Below are positions 45,572-57,648 of a DNA stretch of 64,000 bases, in pieces (the stretch's first letter is position 1; every line of letters starts with the position of its first letter). The DNA is from Diplosphaera chodatii. Lineage: Eukaryota > Chlorophyta > Trebouxiophyceae > Prasiolales > Stichococcaceae. The translations under genes and the position numbers were made by a program. Below the pieces are notes generated by a model. That model was not told where the DNA came from. It did not search any database and saw nothing but the letters and a program-made list of their open reading frames with translations. The DNA lies in the NCBI GenBank assembly GCA_032358165.1, contig JAALGY010000051.1, positions 186,001-250,000 of the forward strand, read 5' to 3'.

Positions 45572-48500
45572 TTGGCAGCCTGCACAGAAGTTGCAACAGC
45601 CACGCGCTCAGATTTTTGCGACGCTGGGAAGCCCACACGCAGGGCACGGCAAAGGTGCTGGGAAGGGCCTCTGCCGGTAACAGGCAACTCAGCGGCATGG
45701 CGCGACAGTCTATCAGCATGCCGGCAGCCTCAGCACCGTCAGCTGCGCCCGCGCCACGCGCCGCAGCCTTGCGCTGCTCTCAGCGCCGGCATCCAACGAC
45801 GTGCAATGTCGCACACAGCGGCAGGGCATCAGTGCTCAGCGCCACATCGCCACGCACCATTGATGCTCTGCCGCCCCGCGGCAGCCGCGCCGGCCGCAGC
45901 GGCGGCAGGACAGCAGGGGCTCACAACGGGACTGCAGAGGTGCCTAAACCCCGCACCTGATGTCGCAGAGGCTGCTCCTGGATGCTGCGGCGCGACGTGT
46001 TCTGCAGCGCATGAGGGGCGCACCATGCGCACCGTCGCAGCCTGGCCCCTGCCGCCGATAAAGCAGGACGGCGCCCTGCTGGCGCAGGCCACCACGTCGG
46101 CGGAGGGCGAGGTGCTGGCGGCGCTGTCCCGCATCATCGACCCCGACTTCGGCGAGGACATCGTGGCCTGCGGCTTCGTCCGGGACCTGGTCACCGGTGG
46201 GCGCCTCTCACTCGCAGCGCTGCTGCCGCAGCGAGGCAGCTGCCGTCCTGCCGCAGCTGCTGCACGTCAGCAGCCGCAGCATGCAGGCAAAGGCGGCAGT
46301 CCACAGCATGCGGAAGCCACAATTCAGCAAAAGCAACCTGAGATCCCACATCATCCGCATGTGCACCCTGCAGACCGCGCCGCCGGCACGGTGGGCTTCC
46401 GACTGCAGCTGACGACGCCCGCGTGCCCCGTCAAAGCGGAGTTCGAGCGGCAGGTGCATATTCCCTTCCCCTTTGTTTCGCTGGCACTTGCAGGCAGCCG
46501 TGCGGATGGTGCAGCCTGTCAACGGGGACTGGCAACAGCAGGCCCTTGTCCGCCGCCACTGCTCCCGTGCAGCACAGCCTGCATGCTCCGAAACTGGATC
46601 AGGCATGGCAGTCGAGCCGGTCAAACCCTTTCCATGCGTCACTGCGCCTGCTGACACGCCCAAACTGTGGTGCGCGCAGGCGCGGCTGTTCGTCGGGGAG
46701 CTGCCCTGGGTGCGCGACGTCAAGCTTGTCATGGACGCCGATCCGCCGAAGCCCATCCAGCCGACAAGTGGGCAGATGGCCCGGCACATGGCACAAAGCT
46801 GCCTCGAGTGGGCTCTGGGTGTCCTGCAACATCCAGCACTCGCACAACTTGCACGCAGCTGGGTGTTGCAGTCGCGGCCGCGGGCGCCAGTAGCTTTGCG
46901 TATCCCCTCAGCTGCACCCACGAGCATGCACAGCATTTGTCGCGTGCCAGGGTCTGAGCGTCGATGAGTGCGCTGCAGGCGGGCGGCCGGGCGGGCTGCA
47001 GCGGGTGAAGCACGTCATCGCGGTGTCCAGCTGCAAGGGCGGCGTCGGCAAGTCCACCACCGCCGTCAACCTGGCCTACACGCTGCTGCAGGTGCGCCAC
47101 GCGCGCACAAGCACAGCGCAGCGGCGCCCGGCGGCGTCAGAGTTCCAGCAGATGCGGCCGCACCGCCTGCATAACAGAGCTGCGGGTGGCTGTCAGAAGC
47201 GCAATACGGCGTGTCGTTCTCAGACGTTGCCTTTGGGACCCACAGATGGGCGGCCGCGTGGGCATCTTGGATGCGGATGTGCACGGGCCCAGCCTGCCGA
47301 CGATGATCAGCCCGCAGCCGCGCGTCATGATCATGGACCCCGCCACCCGGGTGCGCGCCGGCTTCTGTGCAGCTTCTGCCTTTGCATCAGCCTGGCTCAT
47401 GCAGGACACTGCTCTGGGGCGCTGCTGGCAGATCGGGTGCTGCGGTGTCAGGGCCAATGCTGGCAGGGAGGCAGCTGAGCACCTGGGCAGAAGACGCCGA
47501 TGTGCTGCCAGCTTGTGCCTCGCGCCATATGACTCTAGGAGGCACACGCAGTGGTCGGTTGGCACGCACCCTGGTCGCAGCACCAGCGCCCTCATAGCAG
47601 GCCGTGAGGTGGTGCTGAGTGCCGCATCCCCTGCGCCAGGCGCTGACGCCGGTGGAGTATGAGGGCGTGAAGGCGGTGTCGTTCGGCTTCGCCGGGCAGG
47701 GGTCCGCCATCATGCGCGGCGCCATGGTGTCAGGTGGGCGTCAAATGTGTGCGGCCAGGACACAGCAAGTCCAGGACCAGCAAGCAGTGGTGCCAGCCGC
47801 CTGCCGCCGAACACTGTGCAGCGTTCACGCTCATTGGGTGTGGTGCATCTCCCATGTCCTGCTCATAAACTTGCACATGATCAGCAGTATTGCAGCTGGC
47901 AAGCTGTGGACTGCTGCCATCGCCAGCCAGAGCCGAAGTCGTAACCGAAAAGGGTGCAAGGTGCATGCTCCAGAGTCACTAAACATTGGGCCATGCGCAG
48001 GGCTGATCCAGCAGCTGCTGACGACGGCGGAGTGGGGCGACCTGGACTACCTAATTGTCGACTTCCCGCCGGGCACCGGCGACATCCAGCTGACCCTGTG
48101 AGCCACCCCCACACCCCTCGGGCTCACAGTATCTGTGTCCGCGCCGCCCGAATCGGCACAGGCGCCAACCCCACCTGGTGATTTAGCCTGGTCTGTCTGC
48201 TGTGTCAGCAGCAGCGTCCGCCCAGCGCCGTGCGCTCTGGGCACGCCGCTCACTGCACATCCGTGAACCACGTGGCTGGCCGCGGCAGGTGCCAGACGGT
48301 GGCGTTCTCGGCGGCGGTGGTCGTGACGACGCCCCAGAAGCTGGCGTACGTGGACGTGGCCAAGGGCATCCGCATGTTCTCCCGGCTCCAGGTGACCCGC
48401 GCAGCCGGGTGTGCGCGCCTGCAGATGTGCGGGGGCGCTGCGGCGCTGCAGGGCGTGGGTGTGTGTGCAGACACCTGGCAGCTGTTCAGCAGCAACGCCT

Positions 48501-50442
48501 GCACCAGCGCGCTTGCTGTGTGCGCTGCAGCCATCAGCTTGTGTCGCTTCGATTCACATGTGGAGAGGCCGTGCGCTGCTGTGACGAGGGATGCTGCTTC
48601 CAGTGCAGCAGCCTGATGTGCCGCCGCGTGCGCTGGTGCGCTCCGCATGATGTGTGGCCCTCGCTGTGCAGGTGCCCTGCGTGGCAGTTGTGGAGAACAT
48701 GTCGTTCTTTGACGGGCAGGACGGGCGGCGGTACACGCCCTTCGGCGCCGGCAGCGGCGACCGCATCCGGAAGGAGTTCGGGCTGCCCCACCTCATCCGC
48801 TTCCCCATCGCCGAGGACATCTCGCAGGCCGGCGACGGTGCGTCACTCGTGTCAATCTGCCCATCAGCCTTGCTCCTGCGAGCTGCTGTCGACGAATCTC
48901 ATTCACGACGGCACTCTTTTTGTCACATGTATGTACAAAGCCTGCAGCCCCGGCGCTCGCGTCGCACCCGCGAGCGCAGCCACGATAGAGCAGTTCGGCC
49001 ACGCTTGACCCTGACGTGCGGACGGCCAGTGCAGGCGGCCAGCCGCTGGTGGTGTCCCGCCCCGACAGCCCCACGGCGGCCGCGTTCATGGAGCTGGGCG
49101 CGGCGGTGGTGCGGGAGGTGGCCAAGCTGGAGGCGGCGCCGCGCAGCGCCGTCAGGTAGGGTCTAGGGTCTGTGGTGCAGTAGCAGCGCCTGAGTTGTAC
49201 AGTCCACGTGTCTGTGGGAGGCCGACCAGCTGGAGGCGGCCCCCCGCGGCGCGGGCGGGTGGGGTGCAGGTGCTGAGGGTAGGAGCAGGTGCCCAAGTGA
49301 CGCTGCCAGCATCTGTGCTGCTGCACTTCTGATTTGCTCCAGGCTGAGAGCTGCCAGCGGTGCTGCAGGTTCTCATGTGCAAGGTGTCACCTGGTCCAAT
49401 TGGGGTCAAACGGCCAGAAAGCTGGCAGACAGCTCTGTGGCTGCATTGGTATCACATAGCTTGAAATACGAGCAGAGGACCGATCTTGGGCTCGATGTAT
49501 CTGTGCAGGTTCGACGAGAGCGTCGCGGCCTTTGCAGTGACGCTGCCAGCTGGCGGCACCGCGGCAGCGGCAGCAGCACAGCCGGCGGACACCGATGCCG
49601 CGCCGGCCGTCGCGTCAGCGCCAGCAGCCGCAGCCGCCGCAGCGGCTGCCTCGGCTGATGGCAGCAGCAGCACGGCGGCAGCGGCGGCAGTGGCAGCGGC
49701 GCGGCCGCGGCAGCAGGAGTTCTTCCTGCATCCCGCCACCGTGCGGCGGAACGACACCTCAGCGGCCGCCATCGACGAGTGGACGGTGTGAACCTCCTGC
49801 TGCTCTGTGCGTGTGCTTCTGCTGCTCTCCTGCGTCTTTCAGGTAGCAGCATCTCAAAGCGCAGCACAGCAGTCCGCCTCTGCTCTGCAGCAGCAGAGAG
49901 AGGGCTGAAGCACATGCCTCCGTCCTGCCGGCAGAAAACGATGCATCATGTTGACGCAGGGGGAGCGGCTGGCGCCAGCGGTGGCGGATGATGTGCGGCC
50001 GTCGTCCGTCGCGCCCTGCGGCAACTACGCCGTGCAGATCCTCTGGGAGGACGGCTTCAATCAGGCGAGTTGATCTGCAGCGCAGCGGACCCCTGCGCTC
50101 TGACAGCCGGCTCATTACAATCACTCCGTTCTTCCAGCTTGACTGCGGGCTGCCGGTCGGGCGGTCACCGTTACATTAAATAATAGCAAGCTGCCAGAAA
50201 GCGTGGCGGCATCTGCAACAGCGTCACCGACCCCGTTGCTGTGCTGCGCTCAGGTGGCGCCCTTCGACCTGCTCGCCGGCCTGGAGCGGCTGACGGCGCA
50301 GCAGCTGCAGCAGCGGGCGGCCGCCACTGAGGCGGCGCGGGCGCAGGCGGCCGCGGGAGCAGCCGACGCGGGCGCCGGGCAGCCGCAGGAGTCGGCTGCG
50401 CAGCGCATCCTCATGGCCACAGGGCCGCCGCAGTCCAGATGA
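45572..50442 (+). CDS. HCF101: HCF101, plastid Mrp-type P-loop ATPase for 4Fe-4S cluster transfer
   Basis: Exons: first coding exon to 46196, then 46374-46453, 46680-46767, 46979-47091, 47246-47350, 47640-47733, 48001-48097, 48289-48391, 48672-48837, 49035-49155, 49509-49785, 49960-50064, 50254-50442. The order is that of Arabidopsis HCF101. A MIP18/DUF59 domain comes first ([29 protein letters not shown]). The Mrp ATPase has Walker [37 protein letters not shown] and [16 protein letters not shown]-terminal DUF971 domain ([26 protein letters not shown]) follows. HCF101 delivers 4Fe-4S clusters to photosystem I and ferredoxin-thioredoxin reductase. Oddities: an Ala-rich insert of about 50 residues (49555-49705) and a GC donor after exon 49960-50064 (CAG/GCGAGT). 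The start is unsettled: one open frame runs from 45572 (720 residues), an overlapping frame at 45697 reads like a transit peptide ([20 protein letters not shown]), and 46025 is the minimal start (569). Confidence 0.92.
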
Positions 50443-51204
50443 GCGGCCGGCGCGCATGTGCTGCAATGGTCGCAGATAAACTGCAATGGTAGTGAATAGA
50501 CTAAGCTTGCTTGGCGCAACGGTGGCCGCATGGAGTTGGACAGGCATCGTGCCCGCCGTCACACCAGATTATTGTTTCCGAGTGTCACGACCTGCCAGCC
50601 TGTAAAAGTGTCGGACCTTTCAGTGTGCTGGACACAGTTAGGGTTTCCCTTGGCGCTTGTATATGCACATGTGAGATCTACAGGGACAGATGAACATGGC
50701 AGCATCACGAGCTGTGAAGTAGTGGAGGAAGGTAGATGTGTGCGTGCAAGCTGATGTGGCCAATGGTAGATGTGGACAGCTTGGGGACCAATGTGGCCAG
50801 GTTGCTGAACGGCAGCATCCGCCACATGCACAGCAAGGTGTACATGTCGTGTTCCACCATATTGCTGTCAGGCGCAGATGCGGCAGATCCTGCTGTGATA
50901 AAATGCAAGATAGTGCACACTCAGGTTGTCCGTGGCAGTGACATCTGCAGCGTCATGAGCAGCGGCAGCAGTGGGACAGCCGCCGCATCGGCTGCTACCA
51001 GCATCCGACCACTCAGTGTGCGTCGGGCTGCCATGCATCCCGCTGGGCTTGCACTGACACATAGCGCACGCAAAACCAGCACCGCTGCACCTGTAACTGC
51101 TGCATGCTGTGATCCAGCGCTTTGCTGGCGCCCAAATGGCCTTTTAACACCCGGCCCTTCAGCGCTGCCGCCGGGCAACGGCTGGCGTGAGCGCCGTCCG
51201 GTCG
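50443..51204. other. Convergent intergenic, HCF101 and DCC1
   Basis: 3' flanks of two converging genes; plus-strand TGTAA at 50601-50605. No gene recognised. Confidence 0.4.
50601..50605 (+). terminator. TGTAA motif after HCF101
   Basis: About 160 bases past the HCF101 stop; candidate poly(A) signal. Confidence 0.45.
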
Positions 51205-54071
51205 TCACCGGGCGCTGTAGACCGTGGGGCCCGCGGGGCCCGCGGGCTGGGCGGCGCGCGCGTGGCGCAGCAGCAGCGCCTCCTTCGACTGCCCCGGCGC
51301 CTGCACGGCAGCGGGGCCCCGTGAGCGCCCAGGCTGGTGACGTTCGGCGCTTGCAGATGCAGGTGTCCGGGTGCAGCTCAGGCCGCCTGCAGATCAGCCG
51401 CCCTGCTGCCCTAGTGATGTGCGTGTGCCTTACAGGCTCTGCATCTGGCAACGCACAGTGCCATCGGCAGCATGTGCGACACCTGCATGCCGTCGAGGAA
51501 CGGGGTGATGTCGTCCGCCGCCCAGCGCGGCCGCGCGGCGAACAGCGCCGCGAAGCGCGCGGCGGGCGCCGCCGGCAGCCCGTCCGCGGGAAAGTACCGC
51601 AGCCGGTCCTCCGCCTCCGACAGCGCCACGCCCCGCAGCGCGCCCGAATCCACGTGGAAGCCCTGTGGCGAGCAGCGCACGACTTCAGCAGCAGGCCTTC
51701 AAGGTACCCTGATAGGAAAGCAGCTTGCCAGTTGCCACCCACGTGACGCAGCGGCATCCAGTGGGCGTGAAGAGGTGCTACAGGGTGCCACGACGGTTTC
51801 ACCTCTGGGAGGGCGTCCCGCCAGGCTGCCATAAACTCGGGCCGCTCCCAGGCCGGCCGCTGCCGCAGCAGCTCCCGCGCAAAGTGCAGCGCCACCTGCG
51901 CAGGAGGGTGTCACAGCGGCGGATGGTCCAGCATGTGGTGCCCTGTCAGGGGTGCAACGCTCACACGTCATGACCATGGCGATTTGGCGCAGCTAGATAC
52001 TGGACCTTCTGTTCGTCCAGGCTAAGGAGTTGTGGTCCCGGCCTGCCGCCTGGCTCGCTGGCTGCCGCTGCAGGGCTGCTCACCAGGGCAAGGCAGTGCC
52101 GCACCACCCTGCGGCACCGCGCGCAGCCGGTCAGAAGTGCACGTCTTGCTCGTCAGCAACAGACCTGAACTGCCATTCGCGGCTGTCCAGCGATGGTGCA
52201 GACGCTGTGATGCAGCAGCCAGACTGAAATCCCTTCGAGATCAGCGATCAGTGCAGCAGCATTGGCGACAACAGCAGGGTAGCAGCAACCAGCGGCAGCC
52301 GCAGCATTGGGACACCGGCGTGCGCGCTGCCGCCAGGCGATCACCTGGGGTCGAAGCCGTCGTCCTGCAGCGCCGCCGCCGCCTCGTCGGCACTGAGCGC
52401 GTCCCGCCGCCAGCCGTGCTGCTCCACGCTCAGCAGCAGCACCTTCAGCACCGTGCCCTGCAGCCACACATGCGGCGGCCTTGCACACGCATGCCGCAGG
52501 AAAAAGCACAGCGCACAGCACGATGCAATTTGTGCACCAGCAGCACATGGGTTACCGAGCCACCGGGGCACGCACCCGCAGCTCCGGCGACAGCCGCTGC
52601 CACCCCCTGCCCAGCTGCAGCGCGCCCCTCTGCTCCAGGGCCTCCCGCAGCTCTGCCTCGCTGGCCTGCAGGCGTCGACAGGCCCACCATTCGTCACATA
52701 GGCGGGCCGCCTTTTGGCCGGGTTCTCTGGGCCACAGCACCAGTCATGCAGACTGCAACTTCCGTCTGGCGACCAAGCAGCTACGGCCGTTTCAGTCAAG
52801 TGGACACTGCAACTGACCTGTACCCTGACCAGCAGCTCCTCGAAGCTGAGCGGCATCGGGGCCGCGCCATTCTGGGAGTCCCCCCGCAGCCCATCCCCGT
52901 CAGACATGGCCGCTGGCTCGTGCTCCTCGCCGTCATACACCTGCAGATGTCGGCACCACTGTCGGCATCAGTGCCGCTGCACCGGCCAGATATCGATGTA
53001 CGATCGCACTAAAATGGGTTCCCTGAAGCCAGCGGCATGCACCAGGGCACCCCTGCCCCGATGCCGGGCGGCGGCGGTGCCTCCCTCCACGGAGCCGCAT
53101 GCCGGGGTGCCGTGCCCGTCAGCCAGCCCATCTTTAAGAACTTCGATACGCCTAATTATGCCTTCAACATTGATGTCACTGACCGGCAGCAGCGCGTCCA
53201 GGGTGTCCAGCCGCGGCGCCGCCAGCACGGCCTCCATGTGGTGGTCCGTCTCGCCGCCCACCGCCACCGCAGGGCCGCCATCTGGCCGCGCCGGCGCCTG
53301 CTGCATCAGGTGAGCCAGCCCTCACACAAGGCAGCAGCGCCGCTGCGGAGGCCAGACGTGCGTGATGCTGGTGTAGCATCCTCCAGGCCAGTGTCGACGC
53401 CGTCGGCAAGGCAGGAATGGCTCTGCTCGTCCCGCGCCTTGGCTGCAGATGACGGCTGTTTCAGATGCGAGGCATGCGTCACGATGACGCCCACCTCTGC
53501 ATCCGACGGCATGAGCAGCACCGTGTTGGTGGTCTGCACGTGCTTCAGGGCGTAGGTGCGGTCGCGGGTGCACAGCACCGCCTCGTCCGCCGCCGACGCG
53601 CCCTTGATGCTGCCCCTGCAAGTGCATCACCCAGACGTCATGCTACTGCAATCAGGTCCTGCAGTGTGCAATGGATCGACGCGAGTTCAATGCTGCCGCT
53701 CTACTGGGACTCCATCATTATGTGCAGTGGGTCAGCGATATCAGTCGTACATTCCATGCTGCTTATTGCGAATTGTTGGTTCAGCTCGTGGTCATCACGC
53801 ATGCCATATGCAAGAGGAGCTCATGCATGCACTGATGTTGCAGCTGTGCCGGCGCAGATTTTGAGCAAGCGCAAACATCCGTGCAGTTGCTGCCGAAGAA
53901 TAATGACACGTGCAACGAGACCCTGCAGTGGCCATCAAGAAGTCACCCGTTTGCCTGCAGCTCCGTCAGCAAGCCCTCGTCCAGCTCTAGCAGCTGCAGA
54001 TCGCGGCGCACGCCGGCGCCGTAGTGCAGGTGCGTCTGCGCCCCCGGCGCAAGGCGCAGCGGGCCGCTCAT
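51205..54071 (-). CDS. DSCC1: Sister-chromatid cohesion protein DCC1 (Ctf18-RFC subunit)
   Basis: Eleven exons (53947-54071, 53495-53615, 53184-53300, 52818-52940, 52576-52665, 52345-52457, 52084-52108, 52006-52053, 51803-51895, 51483-51662, 51205-51300) join in frame to 376 residues, close to human DSCC1 (393). Matching landmarks in order: QLLELDEGLLTELQ, ADEAVLCTRDRTYALKHVQT followed by TNTVLLMPS, PLSFEELLVRVQ, HCLAL, LLSLDEQKVALHFARELL, LRGVALSEAEDRLRYFPAD and WAADDITPFL. The family's usual Tyr-Ser-Ala-Arg-type end is also present (TVYSAR-stop). DCC1 works with CTF8 and CTF18 in an alternative clamp loader that acts on PCNA for replication and cohesion. The seventh exon has only 25 bases. 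No unusual residues were noticed. Confidence 0.9.
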
Positions 54072-54780
54072 GACACACGACACTAAGGCGGGACACCTGA
54101 GACGCAGGAGATGGTGTGCTCTGGGCAAGTTTGCTCTGGCGATGCTACTCGATTTGAGGTTGTCCCGCCAGTGGCACATCCTCAGCACCCTGCTGCGGAG
54201 AGCTGCAGTTCGGCATGACAAGCTCAGGATAGACACTCCTCCTCATGGTGCACAAGTTGCAAAGACATCAGGTCGTTCCTGTCAGAGACTTGACGTGGCG
54301 CACGGCTCGTTGTGGGTTTGCTGAAGTTCGCAACACCTGTGGCCTAGGTCCAGGCGAATATTGCGGTGCAGCTGGCCATCACGTCTCAGCTGTGTCAACC
54401 GGCAGTGCAGCAGTGACGGCAGCGCTCTGTCAGGACGCCATCAGGAAGCTGCCTGGCAGATCACGCCCTTTGCCGCTGCACAGGTGCCTGCTTGGCCCTG
54501 CCATCCATGCAGGATCATGCAACGCTGCCTCATTGCCCTCGTCCTCCTTTAGAGTCTGTCGCATGGCCAAGCCTATCATAGCTGTGCAAGTGAGGCACAT
54601 TCTGCAATGAATCATGGCCGGCACCATGGAAGCTGCCGCCTCTGAGTGATGCGCAGCATCGGCTCGGCATGCATTCTGACATATCCGGCTGGGTTTCCAA
54701 AGGTGTCGCGAGGCATCTGAAGGGGAACGCCTAGGGCGGCCGCAGGGGACAGCATCAGCGGCGGCGCGGCGCAATCCGCC
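54072..54780. promoter_or_regulatory. Divergent upstream region, DCC1 and VTC1
   Basis: 709 bases between diverging start codons; should hold both promoters. No gene or certain element seen. Confidence 0.35.
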
Positions 54781-56385
54781 ATGGCGGGCGGCAATGCGGT
54801 CACCGACACCCTGTTCGGCACCCGCACCTACACCGAGGGCGCCCGCTTCCAGGTCCCCAGGTGCCGCGTGCTGCCAGAGCCTCCCAGAGCCTCCATGATT
54901 CAGCGGGAACTTGCCCCTTGAGCTGCACGTCTCGAGCAGGTGCGGGCCACCTCAACATGTGCCCGGCAGCAGCTGCCGACGGCTGAGCCCTGTGCATGCG
55001 TGTTGCCTTGCTGCCGCACACCAGCCGCTGGCCTGCCCGCTGCGTCCGGCCACGAACCACACAAGCGCCCCTGCGACCGTGGTAGCAGCAGCTTTTTGTG
55101 CGTGTGTGGCTTTGAAGCTGGGCAGCTGGTAGGCCGCATGCCGTGCTCATACACCCAGGCTCTCCTCCGCTTTGCGGCGCGTGCCCCGTTGCACCGTTGC
55201 CAGCAGCAGAGCCGAGCAGCAGAGTCGGGCAGTCAGAGGTCTGTGTGCTCAGGCGCTGCTGCGTTGCCGACTGCTTGGCGCCCCTGCCCCGCTGCAGGAA
55301 GATCCCGCTGCGCATCGAGCCCAAGACCTACTTCGCGCTGGAGCGCACCTACCTGTCCTGGATGCACATGGCGGTCATGATGGGCGGCATCACCAGCGCC
55401 CTGGTGCGCGACGTTCTCAGGTCCCACTGTGTAGCAAACCCTCTTCTCAGTGGGGCCCAGCAGTGGGGCGCACATGTGCAGCGAGTTGACGTCGATGCAT
55501 CAGTGCGCCGTGGCAAGGGTTCACTTCTCTCCTGTCCAGCATGGTGTTGGCGTACAGCACTTGGAGTGATGGGCGCGGAAAATGCTGCAACAGGTGGGCT
55601 TCAGCATCGAGGAGGACGCTGGCGCGCCAGCCGGCAAGCACGCGCGACGGGTCACGAAGCGCACGACGCAGGTCATCGCGATGCTGCTGCTGCCGGTGTC
55701 CCTGCTCATGGTGCGTGCCGTCCCTCTGTTAGAGTCCACCAAGCAGCACACCATGCAGCACAGCTGATACTGCAGCCACAGCGTGCACGGGTGTTGCATG
55801 CAGCTGTGGGCTCTGCAAGCTTGGCGTGATCCTGATGCCAATAGCTCGTTATCTGGAGGCACAACAGAATGAGTGCACGGCCTGTTCTGCCGCAGATCGT
55901 GTATGCAGCCTTCGTATACTACTTCCGCAGCAGCAACCTGCGGCGGAAGCAGGTGCGCACCGCAGCATGTGCCTCGTTTCAGTTTGCCCAGGCTGGTCTG
56001 GATCTGCCAGCGTGAAGACTCTGTCAACTGCTTCTGACGCTTCCCCTCAGCAGCCAGGCAGGCCTTGTTCATGTGTCAAGCAGACTTGTCATTTGCTGCT
56101 GTGCAGTACGGCTTCTTTGACGACAAGCTGGGGCCAGTCACGCTGTGCGTGCTAATCATGCTGGCACTGACCGCCATAATGGTACGCCCCCTGCTCCCTG
56201 TGCACCCGACAACCTGCAAGCCCTGTCCTGTGCAACTGGGCATGTGCATGTGTGGCGGTCTGATAGCATTACCAGTGTCTGGCACCCACAGAACCCACGT
56301 GTATGTATGACTCCCTGCGCATCAAGTGATCCTGCAACGATGTGCCATGCAGATCATGGCCATCTCGGACTTCGTGTCAGCCTGA
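54781..56385 (+). CDS. VTC1: VTC1-like polyphosphate polymerase subunit (DUF202)
   Basis: Six exons (54781-54860, 55298-55403, 55594-55710, 55896-55952, 56107-56181, 56353-56385) give 155 residues. The DUF202 three-helix domain is complete: the signature LRIEPKTYFALERTYLSWMH, a first helix (AVMMGGITSAL), a basic loop (GKHARRVTKRT), helix 2 (VIAMLLLPVSLLMIVYAAFV) leading to YYFRSSNLRRKQ, then YGFFDDKLGPVTLCVLIM and a last helix. VTC1 anchors the vacuolar transporter chaperone complex, which makes polyphosphate and moves it into the acidocalcisome or vacuole. No SPX or polymerase domain is attached, so it must act with a VTC4-type partner elsewhere. The 11-residue last exon (IMAISDFVSA) ends the protein directly after the helix. 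Confidence 0.88.
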
Positions 56386-57161
56386 CTGCGGCACCCAACG
56401 CGGTGCCAGGATGGCATGCGCTGAGGCGGCTGTGGCGCATGGACAGCCGTTCAGGCGCAGAAGGACAGCAGCTGCACAGCCGCTGCGCAGCAGCAACCTG
56501 CAGCTGTCAGCCAGCTGCAGCGTGTGACAGGCTGAGATCGCATGGTTCAGACCTGACCAAACCCTTGGGTTCCGTTTTTGTCTGTCGAGCAAACATGTGA
56601 TGCCTACGACGACATGCCAACAAATCATACATCTGCAGCGCTGCTGCCAAGACACTGGTGCTTGACAAGCAGTTTAGCGCATGGTATCCCCACTTGAACC
56701 CACAGAGATCGAGTGCAGCCCTGGCTGCGCTAACTTTGAGCAGCAATGGCCTTGCCTGCCATCGAGTCGCTGTCAAAGAGGTGTTCTGCGCCGGTGCAAG
56801 CCGCTCAGAACACACCACCTCCGTTGTCATGAAGTGCAGAGCATTTTAGCGACCACTCCCACTACTTGCAAGGTACATGACACATCAAGAGCACCAGGCG
56901 AGTGACAGCCCTGTTAACAGACTAGCAGTACACTTTGCTAGGTGCGTAGGTCCTAATGCTAGGTTCCGTTGTTTCAGCTCATCACGCAGAGGTGCAGCTG
57001 TTACTGCAGCCATTTCACGCGCAGAGCCGACCCTGTGTCCCTGCAATGCTCATTCGAGCATGCGTGCCCTGAACATGGTGCCGGCGTGCCCCCACTGTGG
57101 GAAGACTGCCTGGGCAGTGTAATCTGTGGGCTAGCTGCAAGCCGGTCTGTCTCGGGCGCAT
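56386..57161. other. Intergenic, VTC1 to dwarf FG-GAP gene
   Basis: About 780 bases between two plus-strand genes. No exon recognised. Confidence 0.35.
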
Positions 57162-57648
57162 ATGGCCTTGAGTCCGATGAATGGGTTCCTCACAGCTCTC
57201 GTGTTGATCTGCGTTGCGCTGGCCAGTGCTGGGGCAAGTGCCGATGTCAGCAGCAGGGCTGCACCCACCAGCTGGGCAGCGGCGGGCATGGCGCTGCGCT
57301 CACGGCAGCTGAGAGCCATTGGCGGCTCGCCCTCTGCTGATGTATGCCAGCTTGTCCATGTGAACCGTGTGACCGCAGCCTATCGCATCGCTACCCCCAA
57401 GTTTGCTCATCTCGGTGCTGGAAGCACTGCAGTTTGCCTTCCACAACTTTCAGACCTTGGCAGTGCCGCCCACTCTAGCAGTCACATTTGCCGAGTGCGG
57501 TAGCGACCCCATCGAGATCGTTGCCCCAGATCTGAATGGGGATGGGGCTGCTGATATGGTTGTGGCCTGCAAGTATACCAATGACGGCCAAGGCATCATT
57601 GCCTTTTTGAACAATGGCGCCGCCAGCTTCTCTTTGGTCCCCCTTTGA
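57162..57648 (+). CDS. Dwarf secreted FG-GAP protein, relative of the gene at 25104
   Basis: Two exons (57162-57341 and 57433-57648, phase 0) give 131 residues. Exon 1 is 180 bases, exactly the length of exon 1 of the gene at 25104. It encodes the same kind of signal peptide (ALVLICVALASAG) and the same exon-ending motif: SRQLRAIGGSPSAD here, SRQLHSIGGPPSAD there. Exon 2 matches the last FG-GAP repeat of that gene (APDLNGDGAADMVVA, IIAFLNNGAASF against APDLNLDGAADIVIG, VAVFLNNGDATF) and stops at the same place. The Cys-rich, SPPP and propeller modules are absent. It may be a genuine small secreted protein or a decayed copy; the intact frames, the good GT donor and the CTGCAG acceptor favour the former. 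Confidence 0.65.

Noticed and set aside
48202..49008. 268-codon plus frame inside HCF101
   Set aside because: Off-frame across exons 48289-48391 and 48672-48837, which encode conserved Mrp motifs in their own frames.
55541..55593. Possible extra VTC1 exon reading LAYSTWSDGRGK
   Set aside because: It does not splice in phase; exon 55594-55710 joins directly to 55298-55403 and restores the DUF202 domain.
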